Below are positions 60,101 through 64,000 of a DNA stretch of 64,000 bases, piece by piece; the stretch's first letter is position 1; each line of letters opens with the position of its first letter. The stretch comes from Niebla homalea (taxonomy: Eukaryota; Ascomycota; Lecanoromycetes; Lecanorales; Ramalinaceae): positions 62,001 to 126,000 of the forward strand of contig JAHGAU010000025.1 of NCBI GenBank assembly GCA_019925105.1, written 5' to 3'. The notes under the pieces were generated by a model. It was not told the DNA's origin and did no database searches. It saw only the letters and a list, made by a program, of their open reading frames with translations. Both the position numbers and the translations under genes were made by a program.

Positions 60101-61315
60101 ATGCCGAACGCACAGAGTATTAACCACGATTTGGCTGCTAGGCTTCAGGCCCGCGCCTTAATTGAGTACCATAAAAAAGAAGGCATACCGAAGGGCCTAT
60201 AGTAAGCTGTCGAATACTCAGGACTCTTACGTTAATCGGTCAATCGATGGAAGCAAGAGGTTCGCGAGCGGGGCTTCGATCCGGATCGTTCCCCTCACCG
60301 AAAGCTCTCGTACGTAGAGGATGCAGTACGGCCTGGACGGACTCTCAAGATTACACCTGAGGTTCAGCAAACGCTGCTGACCAGTGTTAAAGGCCGTAAC
60401 ACCAGAGATATAACAGCGGTTGAACACGGCCACAAAGTAGGCCTGTCAGCAACAACGGTTTTGAAGGTCTTTAAAATGAACAATTTCCGCTTAAAAACCA
60501 AGTCCTCCACCCGTAATAATGCGGGAACGGCTTGCATAAGCAATTAAATTCAAAGATTGGAACTTGGAATATTAGAAGAACGTCATTTGGAGTGGTGAAA
60601 CCAGTGTAGTGCTGAACGCACGGCGGGGAAGGGTGCGGGTTTGGCGCAGGCCAAATAAGGTAAGGCTTACCCTCACTTACCCTCACTCACTTACCCTCGC
60701 TCACTCACCCTTAGTCACTTACCCTCACTTATCCTTACCAAAACCACTACTGATAAGGGGTTTCCAGGCCTTTACGAAAACGGTGGTCCGCAGGCGATTT
60801 GCCAAGAAATCAGAATTCATGTATTGGGGTTGTTTCAGCTATGATCACGAAGGGCCTTGCCATATTTGGGAACCGGAGATGGCCGCAGAAAAGAAAGAAT
60901 CGGCTCCTGATTTAGATGCTCTCAACGCACGGCTTGAGCCTGAGAAACGGGCTGAATGGGAACTCAATACCGGCATGCGGCGGATAGGCCTACAGAAAAA
61001 AAATCCTTGAGCCGAAGCTTATCCCTTTTCCATATAAGTGCAAGAAAACTAGGCCAAAACCCGTGGTTCAAGAGGACAAAGCACCGACTCATACGTCAAA
61101 ATACCAAACCCTATGTTTTGACCTCTTCGGCGTGGATCGTCTATTATGGCCCGGTAATTTACCTAACTACAATGAGATTAAGCCTTATTAGCTATAAATA
61201 AAACGATAGACGTCCCGATTAGGAGCTCCTCGCACCCGAGCTTAAGCAAAAACGGTCTAGCTCAAATATTGGAACGAGGACCTCACCTACGACCGTAACC
61301 AGAAGTGGATATTAA
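60101..61315 (+). pseudogene. Tc1/mariner-like transposase (frameshifted, active-site mutant)
   Basis: A DDE transposase of the Tc1/IS630 type common in fungi. The N-terminus starts MPNAQSINHDLAARLQ (60101) with a helix-turn-helix-like region (NRWKQEVRERGFDPDRSP, VRPGRTLKITPEVQ, GLSATTVLKVF), broken by several stops. The frame then shifts near 60545-60595. The catalytic part reads KNVIWSGETSVVLNARRGRV, 'RRRFAKKSEFMYWGCFS', 'GPCHIW', VVQEDKAPTH and WPGNLPNYNEIKP. The first Asp (WSDET) is Gly, the second Asp (QEDKAP) is intact, and the final Glu (IEP) is Lys. A minisatellite insert (60652-60776) splits the domain in frame. 60609-61010 is the longest open part. Minus-strand frames at 60227-60433 and 60471-60686 are shadows. 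Confidence 0.88.
60652..60776. repeat. Minisatellite-bearing insert within the Tc1-like transposase
   Basis: A stretch of about 120 bp that interrupts the conserved WRRP … VVRRRF region without breaking the frame. Most of it is repeats of the type ACTTACCCTC/ACTCACCCTC (60670-60738). CAGGCC occurs on both sides (60647-60652 and about 60766-60771), possibly a target duplication. The start (GGTAAGG) and the repeat end (CCTTACC) are inverted. Related GGGTAAGTGA-type units occur in island G. Confidence 0.6.
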
Positions 61316-61495
61316 TACACTAATATACTGCCCTCCGGAGTGCAAAGCCTACGCCTATTAATACAATGTCCTGTCCGCTTATACCTTTTCTTTATTAAAC
61401 AATTAATTATTATGGCCCGATACGTACAGGCATACTCGTCCCGTATAACCCTGATAATAGCTCCAGCCTTACGATGTTAAATTCAGTACTCCGAC

Positions 61496-61765
61496 TTGTT
61501 TTACCCATCTAGGTCCCACCGATCTATCCAACAGCTTTTCTTAGCTCCTTTACGGTTTACTATAACCGCCTGCCCGTTTAACCGCGAGGCAATGGTTAGC
61601 GTATCGGGCATCGACAGCTTGGAAGATATAGACGAGGGTAGCGAGGGCATGCGTCTTGTAAAAAGAGCGAAGCCGAAGCGCCTAAAATATAACCCCGAGG
61701 CACTATTCACCAAATTAATATCTAAAACTTTCCGGTTGTATACGCCTGTCTATTACCTATGTTAA
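61496..61765 (+). pseudogene. Unidentified short open frame (89 aa)
   Basis: The part from MVSVSGIDSLEDIDEG onward has an acidic stretch followed by a basic stretch (KRAKPKRLKYNPE), which looks like real protein sequence. The N-terminal part does not. No family recognised. The antisense frame 61501-61713 is a shadow. It may be a remnant of another transposon protein. Confidence 0.25.
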
Positions 61766-62192
61766 AGCCGGCTTCGAGCTATCGATATCCCCAGCCGATA
61801 ACGGGTATCTTGGAAGAACGAAATAGCCGGCTGTTAGGAAAGCGCGGTAGGAAATTGCCTTTATAACTCGTTATTAACATACGCTTAATTTTAACCTTAC
61901 AGATTCTTTTTATTTTTTCTTGTAAGACAGTATGTGGGTGCATATATGCCTTGATTGAGTGAACTATCTAAGTGCATAAAGGAAGGCAGGATGAGTCTGC
62001 ATAATATACCCAGGCCAGTACCAGATGTACGGCCAGGTAATCATATGTACACGTGTCATGAGAGCCTCTTGGCAATGCTTGCATGAAGGCCTCAATAACA
62101 CTCCTACCTACAGGCTGACATTTCTTAACTTATATGCTTAATATGACCCTCTTCTGCCGGCAAGGGCTAAATTAGCCGCACGCTCTTCACCT

Positions 62193-62330
62193 TTATCGCA
62201 TCCTCTTACCTCGATACCGACCCGGAGGAAGTACGACGCAGCTATATACGGCTATAATTGGAAAACGTGCCGTTATACGACGAGCTACTACGCTAGCTAC
62301 GGCGCTAGTTGCGGGCGTATAGGTAAAAAT
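62193..62330 (+). pseudogene. Unidentified coiled-coil-like remnant with CAR-to-TAR stops
   Basis: The + frame reads YLDTDPEEVRRSYIRL, stop, LENVPLYDELLR, stop, LRR, stop, LRAYR, stop, KCR. Every stop is TAA or TAG where Gln would fit a charged helical protein, which suggests light RIP of a once-open frame. Helical C-terminal tails of this kind occur in fungal transposon proteins. Identity unknown. The minus-strand open frame 62193-62393 is its shadow. Confidence 0.35.
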
Positions 62331-62750
62331 GTCGGTAATGGAGGAGGATAGGGCGGTAGATGTGGTGGCGAAAGGCGGGGTGGAGAGGAACATCTTTGGG
62401 AAGAGGGGCGGGGGGGGGGACCGGAACTATCGCACTCTATGCTTTTATTTGACGCGTCTGAATAATAAAGCGTATATTAGTAACCAACCATAAAGGCAAT
62501 CTCCTACCGCGCCCTCTACGTGTACTAGGGCGTCTAGGTCCTCGCCGGCTTTCATCGCTGCATAAGCGCTTCCAGAGATTCCCCCAAAACGATTACAATT
62601 ATCGCGGAGACGCTACCCTTATTGGCCCCTTGCCGGAGAGACCTCAAAACCGCTCTTTGTCCCCCCCCCCCGTTTATAAAAAAGCTAGGTAATAAGGACG
62701 GCTTTATCCGGTAAGCATTCGTTTCGAGACTCCTACTTAAGAAAGGAATT

Positions 62751-62924
62751 TATCAGGGTACTGAGAAGTGGTTTAAGTAAATAACTGAATTTCAACTATA
62801 AACGAGAAATCTAAGTAACGAACATATATTTATATAGTTGTAAGTACTATACGCTAGGTTTAATCGGGCCTAGCGTTTTAACTATACGCCAGGTTATTAA
62901 TACTATAACTCTTATACCGTAATA
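62751..62924 (-). repeat. LTR-F2, 3' LTR of a second Gypsy-F copy (174 bp)
   Basis: An inverted copy of 4326-4496. On the minus strand it starts TATTACGGTATAA at 62924 directly after a G-rich tract (complement of 62928-62940) and ends CCCTGATA at 62751. Shared blocks include ATTAATAACCTGGCG and CTAGCGTATA. Confidence 0.85.
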
Positions 62925-64000
62925 TTACCCCCCTCCCCGTGACGGCGAGCTTTTACGAGCTATATATCTAAAGCTTTTTTCGGTTACGATTACGTCGTTA
63001 GCGATAAGATAGCGACGATAAGGTAGCGATACTTATTAAGCGTTATAATACGCGGGCGTAAGCCGAAAAGCCTAAATAATAAAGAACTTTTTTTTTTTTC
63101 TAAAAATAATAAATTATTAATACGTATATATTTCTATAATAACGTAAGCCTTTTACGGAGAAAAAACGGTCGGTTTCACGATACTTTTAAATTAATTTAA
63201 TAAAATAGTTTATTTAATTCTAATATATAATTTATTTTTTTAGCCGAGTCGAGTTAATAAATTAACTAAAGCTTCAGCTTTTATTTTTATTAATTAAGAA
63301 ATAAAATCGCGAGTATCGAGCTTTAAATATCCGGTATTTTAAGTAACGCGTAAGGGCCCGGTTTATCCGGGTATCAATAATAGAAGTTAATTATTAAACT
63401 TAAATATCTAGTAACGTCGGTAAATATTTATTACGGTAATATAATATTTTAATTAGTTTAACCGATATAAATAACACGATATATAAAATAGCCTTTTTTC
63501 TTTATTAAAGGGTTTTTCCTTTTTTTATTTATTTTTAAATCGATTACTTTAAAAATATTATAATTATCCTTTTAATTATCGATATAAACTAATAACGGTA
63601 ATAATATTACCTAGCTTAATAATGGGTTTTGAATATTATAATAAAAAAGAAATAAATCGAATATTAAATATATTTTTTTTATTGATTCCGGTAACTTTAG
63701 TTTATAAATTACGTTATCGATAACTCTCGTAAATATAAAAAGGCTTAAGTTCTTATAATTGAGGGACTTAAATAAACGCTTCGTTTCAATATTCCTCGCG
63801 TTAAATATTATTATTTTCTTTATCCTAAATTATAAGAATAATTACTTATAACGATTAACTTATATTATTTATATATCCTAAGCTTATTTAATCTTTTTTC
63901 TTATAAACTCCCGCAAATCGTTAATCCTACTTAATAACGTATCGTATATTCCTATTTCCTTCCTTTAATTAAGCGTAATTATTACCGTCGGTTTAAAAGT
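62925..64000 (-). mobile_element. Gypsy-F2: 3' internal part of a Gypsy-F copy, cut by the window edge
   Basis: The minus-strand interior next to LTR-F2. At about 63480-63350 the minus frame reads YIGxTNxN … NFYYxYPDKPGP, which matches the chromodomain end of Gypsy-F (YIGxKDxN … DYYYKNPKKPG) at the same distance from the LTR. Upstream integrase would lie at higher coordinates, beyond or near 64000; it is AT-rich and RIP-mutated. 62925-63330 is 3' non-coding and not otherwise legible. Confidence 0.78.

Larger units (their letters stand above)
61316..62750. other. GC-richer, weakly RIP-mutated segment with unidentified remnants
   Basis: It probably starts with the 3' end of the Tc1-like element. 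Within it, the + frame 61496-61765 (89 aa; NREAMVSVSGIDSLEDIDEG, then RLVKRAKPKRLKYNPEALF) and the 62193-62330 remnant look protein-like. Homopolymer tracts of G (62411-62420) and C (62660-62671) are present. I see no RNA gene or recognisable host gene. The segment ends at the LTR of Gypsy-F2. Confidence 0.4.

Noticed and set aside
60227..60686. Two minus-strand frames (68 and 71 aa)
   Set aside because: Antisense to the Tc1-like transposase, which has clear family motifs on the + strand.
60101..61315. Functional, domesticated transposase gene
   Set aside because: Multiple stops, frame changes, loss of two of three catalytic acidic residues and an inserted minisatellite argue for a dead copy.
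1..64000. Mitochondrial or plastid origin because of extreme AT content
   Set aside because: Nuclear-type LTR and LINE retrotransposons with RIP signatures dominate; no organellar genes, tRNAs or rRNAs are seen.
1..64000. tRNA, rRNA or other structured RNA genes
   Set aside because: No cloverleaf-like or conserved rRNA sequence was recognised by eye; a covariance-model scan was not possible.

Overview
The window is a gene-poor, extremely AT-rich heterochromatic block from a filamentous ascomycete (Pezizomycotina-type) fungus. Almost all of it is nested retrotransposons degraded by repeat-induced point mutation (RIP). CA and TG dinucleotides are scarce and TA is abundant, while CG is partly kept. 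Aligned copies differ almost only by C/T and G/A. Reading frames are broken by TAA/TAG where Gln or Trp is expected, and catalytic Asp codons have become Asn. The chromodomain-type Gypsy elements, the Tad-like LINEs and the fungal Tc1-like transposase fit the same source. I recognise no intact host gene, tRNA or rRNA.

Layout. 1-740: 3' end of a Tad-like LINE (E6, +). 741-4496: Gypsy-F (+) with its 3' LTR. 4497-8303: 3' two thirds of Gypsy-D (-), continuing at 52615-53821 and 59594 to about 59700. Gypsy-A (+, 8304-52614) sits inside D, with 227-bp LTRs and a perfect ATAAG duplication. Inside A is Gypsy-B (+, 11251-30936; 338-bp LTRs; ATTTC duplication). B contains LINE E1 (13580-19365), a less mutated minisatellite island G (about 22480-23255), and Gypsy-C1 (-, 25279-30897), which splits B's 3' LTR. 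C1 carries a 572-bp LINE fragment, E5. A second insertion in A is Gypsy-C2 (-, 35300-52190), which carries LINE E2, an inverted-repeat element H (41119-42041) and LINE E3. After A, Gypsy-D gag resumes and is interrupted by LINE E4 (53822-59593). 59700-62750 is a less mutated, GC-richer segment with a broken Tc1-like transposase and unidentified remnants. 62751-64000 is the 3' end of a second Gypsy-F copy (F2, -).

Relative ages follow from the nesting: D before A; A before B and C2; B before E1 and C1; C1 before E5; C2 before E2, E3 and H. Removing insertions rejoins reading frames: the protease of A across B, the gag/protease of D across A, the reverse transcriptase of C2 across E3. All legible reverse-transcriptase active sites (F, D, A, B, C2, E1-E4) have lost one or both Asp residues. 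C1 also lacks the RT-RNase H segment that C2 keeps. Nothing here looks able to move. I found no new biochemical system. The most novel-looking material is the set of low-RIP islands (G, H, and the minisatellite inside the Tc1 transposase) that share GAGGGT/GGGTAAGT-type repeats.
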